Source: Prolixibacteraceae bacterium
Lineage (GTDB): Bacteria; Bacteroidota; Bacteroidia; Bacteroidales; Prolixibacteraceae
Length of the DNA stretch: 5,785 nucleotides
Direction of reading: 5' to 3'
Assembly (NCBI GenBank): GCA_009782655.1
Contig: WRIQ01000083.1
Coordinates: 1-5,785 of the forward strand
The notes under the pieces are model-generated. The model saw nothing but the letters and a program-made list of their open reading frames with translations, made no database searches and was not told the origin of the DNA. The translations under genes were made by a program, and so were the position numbers. Each line of letters opens with the position of its first letter. The stretch's first letter is position 1. This document shows, one piece after another, positions 5,668 to 5,785 of the stretch.

Positions 5668-5785
5668 TTAACGGTTTTCTTTATTCAGTTTGACAAGGCG
5701 ATCCAAATCGTAAAATGCGATAAGTAATCCACAAAGCGGAAGCACCAGATATACAAATCCCATGGGCAGGCCGATGGCGGCCGAT
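5668..5785 (-). CDS. dctQ: TRAP transporter small permease (DctQ family), C-terminal fragment
   Basis: Only the last 38 codons are inside the window; the gene continues past the right edge. The reading frame ends in TAA at 5668-5670. The visible part holds one hydrophobic segment that starts with a Gly-Leu-Pro-Met turn and runs through GFVYLVLPLCGLLIAFYDL, then a short charged tail ending KENR. A small-residue/Pro turn, a last membrane helix and a basic cytoplasmic tail are how DctQ subunits of tripartite ATP-independent periplasmic transporters usually end. The assignment is strengthened by a clear DctM gene starting 12 bp downstream on the same strand, the standard Q-then-M order. In the family, DctQ is a four-helix inner-membrane protein that pairs with DctM and helps dock the periplasmic binding protein. 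The binding protein (DctP) is not in the window and would be expected further right. Substrate cannot be told from this fragment. Confidence 0.8.
   Translation of the reverse strand, partial: SAAIGLPMGFVYLVLPLCGLLIAFYDLDRLVKLNKENR

Noticed and set aside
1..5785. Search for a novel defence, mobile or RNA-based system, CRISPR repeats, insertion-sequence ends, tRNA or riboswitch.
   Set aside because: Nearly the whole window is occupied by recognisable housekeeping, transport and protease genes; no arrays, terminal inverted repeats, integrase genes or structured RNA motifs were found.

Overview
The window reads as part of the chromosome of a Gram-negative bacterium, most likely a Bacteroidota (Bacteroidales-like) lineage. 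The case rests on four observations: an lpxK gene (lipid A synthesis, hence an outer membrane); the lpxK-punA neighbour pair, which I know from Bacteroidales genomes; the near absence of Shine-Dalgarno sequences before clear start codons; and moderate-to-low GC with A/T-rich gaps. This is inference from gene content, not a database match. All confident genes lie on the minus strand, so transcription runs from right to left.

Layout in transcription order. (1) 5785-4192: a TRAP-type secondary transporter. The last 38 residues of the small membrane subunit (DctQ) enter from the right edge, followed 12 bp later by the large subunit (DctM). The DctM is longer than usual and carries an apparent extra pair of membrane segments between its two halves. 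(2) 4191-3934: a 258-bp gap, probably a transcription boundary, with a weak terminator-like hairpin and a duplicated TGCAAATA motif before lpxK. (3) 3933-1350: a compact group, lpxK (lipid A 4'-kinase), punA (purine nucleoside phosphorylase, overlapping lpxK by 62 bp) and a PrsW-family membrane protease 30 bp further on. (4) 1349-1173: a 177-bp gap. (5) 1172-213: a PLP-dependent serine racemase / threonine (serine) dehydratase without an ACT domain. (6) 180-1: an uncertain reading frame that runs off the left edge.

The genes do not form one obvious pathway. lpxK and PrsW both concern the envelope, punA is purine salvage, the PLP enzyme is amino-acid metabolism, and the TRAP genes are solute import. 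I see no tRNA, rRNA, CRISPR array, insertion sequence or phage gene. The window looks like ordinary chromosome. The points most worth a second look are the DctM insertion, an Asp in place of the usual base-recognition Asn in the nucleoside phosphorylase, the long lpxK-punA overlap, and a PrsW protease with no sigma/anti-sigma partner in view.
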